From contig JAKITK010000001.1 of NCBI GenBank assembly GCA_021648125.1, positions 62,001 to 126,000 on the forward strand: DNA of 64,000 nt. The letters run 5' to 3'. The stretch comes from Lysobacterales bacterium. GTDB lineage: Bacteria > Pseudomonadota > Gammaproteobacteria > Xanthomonadales > SZUA-36. The notes beneath the pieces are model-generated. The model saw only the letters and a program-made list of their open reading frames with translations, searched no databases and was not told where the DNA came from. Position 1 is the stretch's first letter. Every line of letters begins with the position of its first letter. A program made the translations under genes and the position numbers. Of this stretch, positions 56,544-64,000 are shown piece after piece.

Positions 56544-58691
56544 TTATAAGTCGCGTACCACACGGAAGCCTACCCGAGAAAAACGCGAACTTGAAGCAGC
56601 AGAAATACGCGAAGCAGATCGAGCCTGTTCCGGAGCAGAGCTCCAGGACGCGCCACGCAATACGCGACGAGTACAACCGGGGTTAACCCAAGCCGATCCA
56701 TCTGTAGGTGCCTGTACATAACTGGAGTGCCAACAATCCTCTACCCATTCACTGACATTGCCACCCATATCATAAAGCCCGAACGCATTGGGTACAAAGC
56801 TAGCTACTGGTGCTGGTCCCCAGTACCCGTCTTTGTAGCGTTTAAAACCATCGGTCCAACGCCTGCCCGAAGCCGACTTATCGCGCACACCGGTTATATT
56901 GGTTACAACTTCTTCCGGCGTGTCCTCGCCCCACCAATAATCAGTTAAGGTACCCGCGCGTAAGCTGTATTCAAATTCTGCTTCGGAAGGTAGGCGATAG
57001 GTTCTATTGGTATTTTCTGACAACCATGCAGTGTAAGCGGAGGTATCAGCCCAAGAAACATGAATTACCGGTAATTTTAAGTCGGCAACTTCACCATAAA
57101 AATCATGCCGCCAGTTCACATCCTCTTTCTCGGCTATGGTGCCATTGTCTTCATCATAAACTCGGGATTTTCCGAGTCGCTCTGCATCACTAAGGAATTG
57201 GGTGTCATTTGCAAAAAGCATAAACTCACCCACGGTTATCTCGTGCTGAGCCATCGCAAAGCCACGCGCAAAAGTGATCAGATGTACCGGCCTTTCGCTA
57301 TTGGAAGAACCTTTCACGGAAGTGTCGGACCCCATAAGGAAATTCCCAGCCGGAATTACCACCATAATGGGTGTCTGTCCGGGCAGTACACCAGTAAATG
57401 AATCCTGTATTTGCTGACCCGGGAAAAAGCTGCCATAAACACGCGCATCGGCCAAACTCTGACGCAAGCGGGACACTTCATCAGGGTTTGCGCCAAGAGC
57501 CACCAACTCAGCTAGCTGAGTATCTGCTGCTGCGAAATTACCCGCATCAATCAATGCGACGAGATTTCTTTGTTTGTCTGCAATAGACGACGCTAATATT
57601 GCGTTGATGTCAATACGGGCCTGACTTAACTGTGCTGAACTTAAAGGAATTACACTTGCCTGATCCAGAAGCTCCAGTGCTTGTTCGTAATTCCCGGCTG
57701 CAGCGCTTGTATCGGAAGTTGCGATCACTGCAAGCAATAAGGAATTCATACCTGCTGTAGCAACTTGATCCTGTGAATTTTCATTCAACATTTCATTGTA
57801 ACGGGCAAAGGCATTATCTCCTTCGGGTTCGAAATACTGTCCTGCCGTTATATTAGCTGCCGCTGCTGTAACACTACTGTTGTGACTTGTCTTTGCGAGA
57901 ATTGCTGCCACTAGTGCTTGCAGGCCTGCTTGCTCATCATCCACGGTGCGAACAGCGGACTCCATTCGCCACGCCAACCCCAGTTCGTTTCCTTCTACTG
58001 CTGCATTTGCCTGATTTATTACATTTGCAAGTATAGTGTTGCGTATAACCAATGCTTCAGTATCAGTAGGATCTAATGCCAGACGGACCAGTGCATCTTG
58101 TAACTCAGCATCTTGCTGAGCATCAGGAAGAGTGACCTCCGGGGGTGCAATTGCGGGTGCCATCATAATCGGCGCGCTCATGTCCAGATCAAATTCATCA
58201 CTGGTATCAATACCGAGGCGATTAACTGAGCGCCGGGTTTCAACAGTTACCGCAGGTACTTCCTCCGCTGCGGCCTCAGCTGAAATATCTTCGCCAGACT
58301 CATCAATGACTATTTTTGCACCTTCAATAGTTGGCGGCTCATCTAAGGGTAGCTCTTCGGCAATAGCTTCAATACTTTCTTCAGCTTCAGTCGTGTTTAC
58401 CTCATCTGTGGTAGCTTCATCTGTGGTAGCTTCATCTGTGGTAGCTTCATCTGCGCTAGCTTCATCTGTGGCAGCTTCGTCTGTGGCTACCTCTTCAGTA
58501 GCTATCTCATCGGCAACTGTATCATCAATCAGCTCGACTATTGCCTCTTCGGGTATAGTTTCAGCGACAGCGTCGTTCAGTTCAGCGGGTGGTTCTGTTT
58601 CTTCCTGCGCCCAGATCGCAGTACTAACTAACAGCCCAAGTGTTAGTTGGCATATTAAAAATGTAATTGAACCCTTGAAAAATGATGGCAT
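56544..58691 (-). CDS. Exported SUMF1/FGE-sulfatase-fold protein with acidic repeat region
   Basis: 715 residues from ATG 58691, which has GGGAAG upstream; the earlier in-frame ATG is less likely. A signal peptide ending near IWAQ is followed by an acidic Glu/Thr/Ala/Asp stretch with TDEAT repeats, then helical repeats (about 190-420). A C-terminal SUMF1 domain starts near residue 435 (VVIPAGNFLMGSD, GRRWTDGFKRYKDGYWGP, YDMGGNVSEWVEDCW, RVLRGASWSS, RVGFRVVRD). The paired cysteines used by formylglycine-generating enzymes are absent in the final segment (SASRISAASSSRFSRVGFR), so it is unlikely to make formylglycine. It probably has a binding or envelope role. Confidence 0.85.
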   Translation of the reverse strand: MPSFFKGSITFLICQLTLGLLVSTAIWAQEETEPPAELNDAVAETIPEEAIVELIDDTVADEIATEEVATDEAATDEASADEATTDEATTDEATTDEVNTTEAEESIEAIAEELPLDEPPTIEGAKIVIDESGEDISAEAAAEEVPAVTVETRRSVNRLGIDTSDEFDLDMSAPIMMAPAIAPPEVTLPDAQQDAELQDALVRLALDPTDTEALVIRNTILANVINQANAAVEGNELGLAWRMESAVRTVDDEQAGLQALVAAILAKTSHNSSVTAAAANITAGQYFEPEGDNAFARYNEMLNENSQDQVATAGMNSLLLAVIATSDTSAAAGNYEQALELLDQASVIPLSSAQLSQARIDINAILASSIADKQRNLVALIDAGNFAAADTQLAELVALGANPDEVSRLRQSLADARVYGSFFPGQQIQDSFTGVLPGQTPIMVVIPAGNFLMGSDTSVKGSSNSERPVHLITFARGFAMAQHEITVGEFMLFANDTQFLSDAERLGKSRVYDEDNGTIAEKEDVNWRHDFYGEVADLKLPVIHVSWADTSAYTAWLSENTNRTYRLPSEAEFEYSLRAGTLTDYWWGEDTPEEVVTNITGVRDKSASGRRWTDGFKRYKDGYWGPAPVASFVPNAFGLYDMGGNVSEWVEDCWHSSYVQAPTDGSAWVNPGCTRRVLRGASWSSAPEQARSASRISAASSSRFSRVGFRVVRDL
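58399..58503 (-). repeat. Seven tandem 15-bp units in the SUMF1-protein gene
   Basis: Seven successive 15-nt units (starts 58399, 58414, 58429, 58444, 58459, 58474, 58489) are near-identical in the middle and diverge at the edges. On the coding strand each gives a pentapeptide of the type ATTDE. The in-frame period allows copy-number change without a frameshift. Confidence 0.88.
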
Positions 58692-58841
58692 GAGCACTTC
58701 CCTGTTTTGCAATTTGTCCAAATAACCAGAGCCCATTCTATGTTGAGTCTCTGAAAACCATAACTTGTGTCACAATACCGCAGAAATCGGCTGACGACAA
58801 GGGCTCTGAAACCCTATAAAATGCGGTCATAACAATACTAA

Positions 58842-60023
58842 ATGGCAATTTTAGCAAGTATGACTCAAAGCAGATTGATTGCGAAGGCAGAAAAAGCCGC
58901 GCAAAACCCAATAATCATCAATTCAAACAACGGCTTATTTAACGCCGGGAAGCTCTGGGCTGAACAAAAAATCCTTGCGATCGATACCGAGTTTATTCGC
59001 GAAAGAACCTATTATGCGATACTCGGTCTGGTTCAGGTCAGTGATGGTCATACAGTATGGTTGGTTGACCCATTGAAAATTACAGATTTCCAACCTTTGG
59101 TGGAAATGTTGTCCAACCCAGATATTTTAAAGCTCTTACACGCACCATCAGAGGACCTGGAAGTATTACAAAAATCTGTTGGGTGTATGCCTGAACCCAT
59201 GTTTGATATGCAACTTGCGGCCTCCTATCTCGGGCAAGCGCTGCAAATCAGTTATCAAAAACTATTGGAATGGCAACTTGGGGTGCTAATAGATAAAGGT
59301 GAGTCACGCTCAAACTGGTTACAACGACCCTTGAGCGATTCGCAGCTTCACTATGCCGCTCTTGATGTCAGTTATTTGCCAATGATTTATACTCAAGTCA
59401 CTACAGAGCTGGAAAAACTGGGACGGCAAACCTGGGTCACTGAAGACAGTCAGCTACAACTCAACAAGGCCCGCATGAGTATAGACTTTGATCAATTGTA
59501 TTTAAGATTCAGAAATGCCTGGAGACTGAAACCGAAACCACAAAAGACTCTGCAGGCGCTCTGCCATTGGCGTGAGCTGGAAGCCGAAAGACGCAATTTA
59601 CCCCGAACTTTTATCCTTCGTGACAACGACCTGATGGCAATAGCACAGAACATGCCGACTACTGCAGAAAATTTAAAAGAATGTACACAGGCACACCCCA
59701 GAGCACTGCAAAGACACAGCCGCAGCATTCTTGAGCTAGTATCCAAAATTCGAAGCGAAAAGAGTGATGCTCTCAGCACACCACAGCCGCCGTTACCCTT
59801 AGATTCTGAGGAAAAAAACAGCCTGGATCAGGTTCGGGCTGACCTGTCGGAATTGGCCTCCCAACTGGGTATCGAAAGCACCATATTAGCCAGCAAAAAA
59901 GAGTTGGAATATTTAATTCTTACTCGCCCAGTAAATCAACTGCCTGCGCGCTTTCAAGGCTGGCGCAACGAATTAATCAATGGGCTCATCACTAACATCA
60001 ATCAACTACCACGGACGACCTAA
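58842..60023 (+). CDS. rnd: Ribonuclease D
   Basis: 3'-5' exoribonuclease that trims tRNA and other stable RNA 3' ends. It has the DEDD exonuclease motifs LAIDTEFIRERTYY, LLHAPSEDLEVL, and LHYAALDVSYLPMIY with the Tyr of the DEDDy group. C-terminal HRDC domains follow (ALCHWRELEAERRNLPRTFIL). Length is 393 residues. A second ATG is at 58860. It is divergent from the SUMF1-fold gene. Confidence 0.93.
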   Translation: MAILASMTQSRLIAKAEKAAQNPIIINSNNGLFNAGKLWAEQKILAIDTEFIRERTYYAILGLVQVSDGHTVWLVDPLKITDFQPLVEMLSNPDILKLLHAPSEDLEVLQKSVGCMPEPMFDMQLAASYLGQALQISYQKLLEWQLGVLIDKGESRSNWLQRPLSDSQLHYAALDVSYLPMIYTQVTTELEKLGRQTWVTEDSQLQLNKARMSIDFDQLYLRFRNAWRLKPKPQKTLQALCHWRELEAERRNLPRTFILRDNDLMAIAQNMPTTAENLKECTQAHPRALQRHSRSILELVSKIRSEKSDALSTPQPPLPLDSEEKNSLDQVRADLSELASQLGIESTILASKKELEYLILTRPVNQLPARFQGWRNELINGLITNINQLPRTT

Positions 60024-60026
60024 ACC

Positions 60027-60908
60027 ATGCCCTTGCTATCCGCAATTCTGATTGGATTTTTCTTGCTTTCCCCTCAGCTTCTGACGGCAGCTGACGCGCT
60101 ACCAGAAACAGAAATTTTCCTGCTGGACCTCAGCACAGATTACGCAGAACCGGTAAATATCAGTACCCATGAGGGTTATGATAATCAACCAGCTTTCAGC
60201 ACCGACGGCAAGCGAATTTATTACAGCCGCGCCGATGACGGGCAAACTGATATCTGGTACTACGATATAGAAGGCAGTTTGAACATTCGCATCAGCCGAA
60301 CCCCGGAAAGCGAGTATTCCCCGCGCCCTGCTCCACACGAAAATAAGTTGAGCGTGGTACGAGTGGAAATGGGTGGCGCTCAGCGATTGTCTCTTTTAGA
60401 TCTGGAAACTAATGAATTCAATAACCTTGCGGAAGAATTAAGCACAGTAGGTTATTACAGCTGGTTTTCTCCCGGTTCTGTTGCCCTTTTCCTGCTGCCG
60501 GAACCGTTTTCCTTAATCCTATACGCCAGCAAAGATGAGCAGGTTGCCATTGCCGAGAGTATCGGCAGGGCGATCACGAAAAACCCCTTAACCGGCGATC
60601 TACTGTTTGTGGATAAAAGCGCATCACCCTGGAAAATCACAGCTTTTAACCTCGCTACTAGAGAGAAAACGGTGATTGCCAAACTATTTCCGCAACACGA
60701 AGACTTTGCCATCACTGCCGAGGGTACGCTGTGGACAGCCCTGGGTGGCAAACTCTATAACCGTGAAATTGGCGACAACAACTGGAAACTGGTCATGGAT
60801 TTGCGCGCGTATGAGCTTAATAACATCACCCGCCTGGTCATTAGTCCTGATGGTACAAAAATGGCGCTGGTAAATAGCGCAGCCTTGAAAAAACAACGGA
60901 CGCCCTAG
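60027..60908 (+). CDS. Exported WD40-like beta-propeller (PD40/TolB-like) protein
   Basis: Signal peptide (about 1-21, LLSPQLLTAAD) and repeats of the PD40 type, such as NQPAFSTDGKRIYYSRADDGQTDIWYYD and RLVISPDGTKMALV, giving a partial propeller of 293 residues. No catalytic triad is visible, so it is not a prolyl oligopeptidase. A binding or sensing role in the periplasm is likely. It follows rnd by 3 nt. Confidence 0.8.
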   Translation: MPLLSAILIGFFLLSPQLLTAADALPETEIFLLDLSTDYAEPVNISTHEGYDNQPAFSTDGKRIYYSRADDGQTDIWYYDIEGSLNIRISRTPESEYSPRPAPHENKLSVVRVEMGGAQRLSLLDLETNEFNNLAEELSTVGYYSWFSPGSVALFLLPEPFSLILYASKDEQVAIAESIGRAITKNPLTGDLLFVDKSASPWKITAFNLATREKTVIAKLFPQHEDFAITAEGTLWTALGGKLYNREIGDNNWKLVMDLRAYELNNITRLVISPDGTKMALVNSAALKKQRTP

Positions 60909-60917
60909 CGGAAACTA

Positions 60918-60937
60918 TCCCGGCTCGTGGGCCGGGA
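60918..60937. terminator. Hairpin after the beta-propeller gene
   Basis: TCCCGGC (60918-60924) pairs with GCCGGGA (60931-60937) across a 6-nt loop, 10 nt after the stop. It has a strong stem but no T-run, so terminator function is uncertain. Confidence 0.4.
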
Positions 60938-61042
60938 AAACACGGCATTAACATGGAAATACTACAACAGAATGAAGCCTGGTGTGCGAAAACCCCTTAG
61001 AAGCCGAACCATATTCCCATATTGAATTGAGGTAGTCTTCAA

Positions 61043-62338
61043 TTGCATAAAACTCTAATCGCATTGATATTTATATTTTTTAGCAGCATGGCAAATGCTA
61101 AAGTAAACGCGGAACAACAAAGCTTACTGGGCAAAACTTTAACCCCATTCGGTGCTACCCGTGCCGGAAATGGTGGGCTCATACCAGAGTGGGTAGATAG
61201 CACGGTTTTTATCGATAACCAGCAACCGTTATTCATCATTACTGCAGACAACCATACGCAGTATAAAATGAATTTAACTGCCGGTCAGCTCGCGCTTTTC
61301 AAGCACTATCCTGAAACCTTCAAAATGCCCATTTACCCTAGCCAGCGCACATTTACTGCACCTGAATGGGTCTACCAAAACACTTACAAAAATACTTTGA
61401 CCGCAAAGTTAAATACTGATAAAAGTGGTTTTGTTGATGCTTTACCGGGAATACCTTTTCCGATTCCCGCCTCCGCCCTTGAAGTTTATTTCAACCATAT
61501 CGCCCGCTGGCGTGGAAAACAACTCACAAATACTGCTAGCGATGCTGTGGTTTATAAAAACGGCAAACATGCTTTAATTACCAGAAAATCAATCGTCCGT
61601 TTCGACTTTTATAATGAGAACATCGATAGCAATAATTTTGTATCGCTAATTGCCAGGGTTACTGCACCTGCGAGTAAAGCCGGCGGTGGTGCGCTGGTGC
61701 TGGACCCTCTGGACCAGTTGAACAATGTTCGATCGGCATGGTTATGGGACAAAGGTAGACGGCGCGCAATCCGGGCTCCAAATCTTTCCTACGACACCCC
61801 GGTTACAATAGCCGACTCTTTAAGAACTGTCGACGATACCGATTTAATTAATGGTTCCCCGGATCGTTTTGACTGGCAATTATTGGAAAAACGCGAGATT
61901 TATATTCCCTATAACAACACCCAACTCAGCAGTAAAGACTTACGCTATAAAAACTTGTTATCAAAGCAGCACATCAATCCTGAGCATACTCGTTACGAAC
62001 TCCATAGAGTATGGGTATTGTCCGCAAGCCTGAAAAAAGAGTGGCGACATGTATATTCCCGTCGGGACTTTTATCTGGATGAGGACAGTTGGCAGGTTGT
62101 TATCGCCGACCAGTACAACAAGCAGGGAGAATTATGGAGAGTCAGTCTTTCTTTCCCTAAATTTTTCCCCGATATGCCCGGTATATTTCCGGTCATTAAT
62201 GTTTTCCATGACCTACACAGCCAGAAGTACAGCGTCATGGGCTTGCAAAACGAGCGGCGGACTCAAAACGAATTCAATGGCAAAGCCGTAAAAAACAGTT
62301 TGTTTACGCCTTCCGGTCTAAAGCGATTCTTAAATTAA
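61043..62338 (+). CDS. DUF1329 domain outer-membrane/periplasmic protein
   Basis: 431 residues with a signal peptide (ending near MANAK) and DUF1329 hallmarks: LTPFGATRAGNGGLIPEWV, NLTAGQLALFKHYPETFKMPIYPSQRT, PFPIPASALEVYFNHIARWRG and YSRRDFYLDEDSWQVVIADQYN. The start is TTG 61043 with GAGG about 10 nt upstream. DUF1329 proteins are usually found with DUF1302 proteins and RND transporters and resemble LolB-like lipid or hydrophobe-binding folds. Neither partner is in the window. Confidence 0.85.
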   Translation: MHKTLIALIFIFFSSMANAKVNAEQQSLLGKTLTPFGATRAGNGGLIPEWVDSTVFIDNQQPLFIITADNHTQYKMNLTAGQLALFKHYPETFKMPIYPSQRTFTAPEWVYQNTYKNTLTAKLNTDKSGFVDALPGIPFPIPASALEVYFNHIARWRGKQLTNTASDAVVYKNGKHALITRKSIVRFDFYNENIDSNNFVSLIARVTAPASKAGGGALVLDPLDQLNNVRSAWLWDKGRRRAIRAPNLSYDTPVTIADSLRTVDDTDLINGSPDRFDWQLLEKREIYIPYNNTQLSSKDLRYKNLLSKQHINPEHTRYELHRVWVLSASLKKEWRHVYSRRDFYLDEDSWQVVIADQYNKQGELWRVSLSFPKFFPDMPGIFPVINVFHDLHSQKYSVMGLQNERRTQNEFNGKAVKNSLFTPSGLKRFLN

Positions 62339-62550
62339 TCTTGCTTTCAGTTAAAAGCTGCTCAGGCAAGACTTAGCTGACTGGGGTACGATAAAACCAG
62401 ATTTAAATATAAACGGCGGGAAATACGCAGCTATCCAGGATTTCTTTCATAAGTATAATGGTTACTGGAATATTGTCTGTCGTAGATAAGCGAATTCAAG
62501 CTCACGCCAGAGCAGGAATACAGATACTTGTGATGCCGGCCTACGAGGCG

Positions 62551-62577
62551 GCACCTCATTTTTTAGGTGTGCTTTTT
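62551..62577 (+). terminator. Probable terminator downstream of the DUF1329 gene
   Basis: GCACCT (62551-62556) pairs with AGGTGT (62565-62570) around an 8-nt loop, followed by GC and five T in a very T-rich tract. The 281-nt gap 62339-62619 holds nothing else I can identify; a 63-codon frame across it is not gene-like. Confidence 0.45.
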
Positions 62578-62619
62578 ATATTTTTTCTTTTTATTTCGAT
62601 ACTAAGATGCTGTAATTCT

Positions 62620-63510
62620 TTACAAACCCCGCATCCATTCCGGGCGTAATTGCACAGACCCCGGGGTTTCCAGTGCCTCACGAACGGTATTCAATAAGCG
62701 GGACTTGTCCTTACCCAATCTACCTTTTAGAATCAGATAATTGGAGGCGTGATCACTGCGAAAAATCGTATTGTTTAATTCCAGTGTATCTAATAACCAG
62801 TACATTTCTTGGAACAAACCAGTCTGTTCCAGCGTTTCAAACTCGCCTTTGAATCCAGTTTGGTAACGCTCAATGCCAGCAGGAAAACTGATGACTAATG
62901 TCGACAGGTATTCCGGCTGTGCTGCATTCATCAAACGCGCAGAGTTAACAGCGTGCTGCTGACTATAGCGTTTGCCACCCATGCCGTTAAGAATCATTAC
63001 TGAACTTTTAGCCCCAGCGGCTTTAATTTTTTGCAATGCCTGCAGTGAAGATTCAAAACATTCACCTTTATGCACCCGCTGCAATACCAGGTCGTCACCG
63101 GATTCACAGCCAACATAATACAGGCTCAAACCCATTTTATTTAGCTCTGCCAGCTCTTCGGCAGTTTTATTTTTTAGGTTGCGCGGCAGGCAATAGGAAG
63201 CAACCCGTTGAACATTCGGTAGATATCGGTTGATCGCCTGCATAATTTTCTGTAAGCGCCGAAACGATAAGGTCATTGCATCCCCATCAGCGAGAAATAT
63301 TCGCCGGACAGGAATATCCATGTTCGCCACAGCTGCGAGTTCTTGCTCGATTTCCGCCTGAGGTTTGAGCTTAAACTTCTTCTGCGCTTGGGTATACATT
63401 TCACAAAATGTACAATTATTCCACGAGCAACCATTGGTAACTTGCAAAATTAAACTGCGGGCCTCGGAGGGCGGACGAAATACCGGTTCTATACTGGGTA
63501 GCTGAATCAT
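62620..63510 (-). CDS. Radical SAM protein with widened cysteine motif
   Basis: Radical SAM enzyme of 296 residues from ATG 63510 (MIQLPSIEPVF); a longer frame from 63597 is not supported. The iron-sulfur motif is GCSWNNCTFCEMY, that is Cys-x4-Cys-x2-Cys instead of the common Cys-x3-Cys-x2-Cys. This spacing occurs in a recognised group of uncharacterised radical SAM proteins. IFLADGDAMTLSF and YYVGCESGDDLVLQRVHKG are typical barrel segments. No B12-binding domain or auxiliary cluster is evident. The substrate is unknown. Confidence 0.85.
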   Translation of the reverse strand: MIQLPSIEPVFRPPSEARSLILQVTNGCSWNNCTFCEMYTQAQKKFKLKPQAEIEQELAAVANMDIPVRRIFLADGDAMTLSFRRLQKIMQAINRYLPNVQRVASYCLPRNLKNKTAEELAELNKMGLSLYYVGCESGDDLVLQRVHKGECFESSLQALQKIKAAGAKSSVMILNGMGGKRYSQQHAVNSARLMNAAQPEYLSTLVISFPAGIERYQTGFKGEFETLEQTGLFQEMYWLLDTLELNNTIFRSDHASNYLILKGRLGKDKSRLLNTVREALETPGSVQLRPEWMRGL

Positions 63511-63605
63511 GGTTACAGGATATGAGCTTGATGCGGACAATTCAACTAAATGATTAACGCTACGCCTGGACCATGAAACAGTAATATGCACTACCACAGA
63601 TGTAA

Positions 63606-64000
63606 TTAACCAGTATTTTGAATCCCACGGGCAATCCCGTTTACCGTTACCAGCAAGGCTTCAAGCAGTTCATTGTCAACACTGCCCCCTGCACGCCAGC
63701 GCCTAAGCAAATCAACCTGCAGCAAACTCATTGGGTCAACATAAGGGTTACGCAAACGAATAGAGCGTTGTAGTGTGCGCTCACCATCCAGCAGGTTATC
63801 CTGCTCTTTTATTCTGAGAATCATACTCCGGGCAAGCCGCAATTCATTTTCTATGAGATCAAATACTAACCGACTAGACTCGGGTGCTAGCACTCGATAG
63901 TGACGGGCAATATCAAGATCGGATTTAGCCAGTGCCATTTCGACATCTGCTAACATGCTGCCAAAAAACAGCCATTCATTTGCCATTTCTTTTAGTCTAT
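63606..64000 (-). CDS. ppc: Phosphoenolpyruvate carboxylase, C-terminal part (runs off the window)
   Basis: The last 131 codons of a gene that continues past the right edge. The frame stays open to base 64000 beyond the ATG at 63986, so that ATG is internal. The sequence NEWLFFGSMLADVEMALAKSD, then LRNPYVDPMSLLQVDLLRR and the final NGIARGIQNTG match the carboxy terminus of PEP carboxylase, including the terminal QNTG needed at the active site. The enzyme makes oxaloacetate from PEP and bicarbonate. Confidence 0.92.
   Translation of the reverse strand, partial: RLKEMANEWLFFGSMLADVEMALAKSDLDIARHYRVLAPESSRLVFDLIENELRLARSMILRIKEQDNLLDGERTLQRSIRLRNPYVDPMSLLQVDLLRRWRAGGSVDNELLEALLVTVNGIARGIQNTG

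Noticed and set aside
58132-58725. 197-codon antisense frame opposite the acidic repeat region
   Set aside because: The Ser/Val/Ala-only composition comes from reading the tandem repeat on the wrong strand.
62458-62649. 63-codon frame in the gap before the radical SAM gene
   Set aside because: It spans a hairpin and T-rich tract and overlaps the end of the opposite-strand gene; the composition is not protein-like.

Overview
The window looks like chromosome from a marine-type gammaproteobacterium. Supporting this are FabA, a complete System I cytochrome c maturation operon (ccmABCDEFGHI), separate SecD and SecF next to YajC, Tgt and QueA, TrmJ next to SuhB, a Liu-type leucine pathway, and PEP carboxylase at the right edge. 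The exact genus cannot be read from the sequence. I see no phage, transposase, integrase or CRISPR array.

Layout. (1) 1-4.7 kb: a type 2 ferredoxin-NADP reductase, a compact RNA-like element with a C7 loop, and fused isobutyryl-CoA mutase (icmF, minus). (2) 5.1-16.6 kb: a long plus-strand leucine catabolic operon: leucine dehydrogenase, isovaleryl-CoA dehydrogenase, thiolase, both subunits of methylcrotonyl-CoA carboxylase, methylglutaconyl-CoA hydratase, HMG-CoA lyase and an SDR, followed by three less familiar genes. (3) 16.6-24.7 kb: isoprenoid block with farnesyl diphosphate synthase (minus), then diphosphomevalonate decarboxylase, a phosphomevalonate-kinase-like GHMP kinase, a fused HMG-CoA reductase::mevalonate kinase, and IPP isomerase, ending in an MscS channel. 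(4) 24.7-34.3 kb: housekeeping genes (TlpA-like protein, alkyltransferase-like protein, trmJ, suhB, secF-secD-yajC-tgt-methyltransferase-queA). (5) 34.3-45.8 kb: a tandem duplication of a subtilase-gor-ccmA segment in which each copy has lost a different gene. (6) 45.1-52.8 kb: ccm operon plus a metallo-beta-lactamase-fold protein. (7) 52.8-64 kb: trmB-like, metX, tRNA-Leu(CAA), fabA, S1/P1 nuclease, a SUMF1-fold protein, RNase D, a beta-propeller protein, a DUF1329 protein, a radical SAM protein and the 3' end of ppc.

How the parts may work together. The leucine operon makes HMG-CoA (LiuC product), and about 7 kb away the mevalonate operon consumes HMG-CoA. No HMG-CoA synthase is present in the window. 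A plausible reading is that HMG-CoA from leucine is divided between LiuE (to acetyl-CoA and acetoacetate) and the fused HMG-CoA reductase::mevalonate kinase (to isoprenoids). Two large secreted subtilases could supply leucine from protein. This coupling is inference; the enzyme assignments are much firmer.

The main points for a second look are the leucine-to-mevalonate arrangement, the HMGR::mevalonate kinase fusion, the C-loop RNA candidate at about 1165-1237, and the reciprocally decayed tandem duplication at 34.3-45.3 kb.
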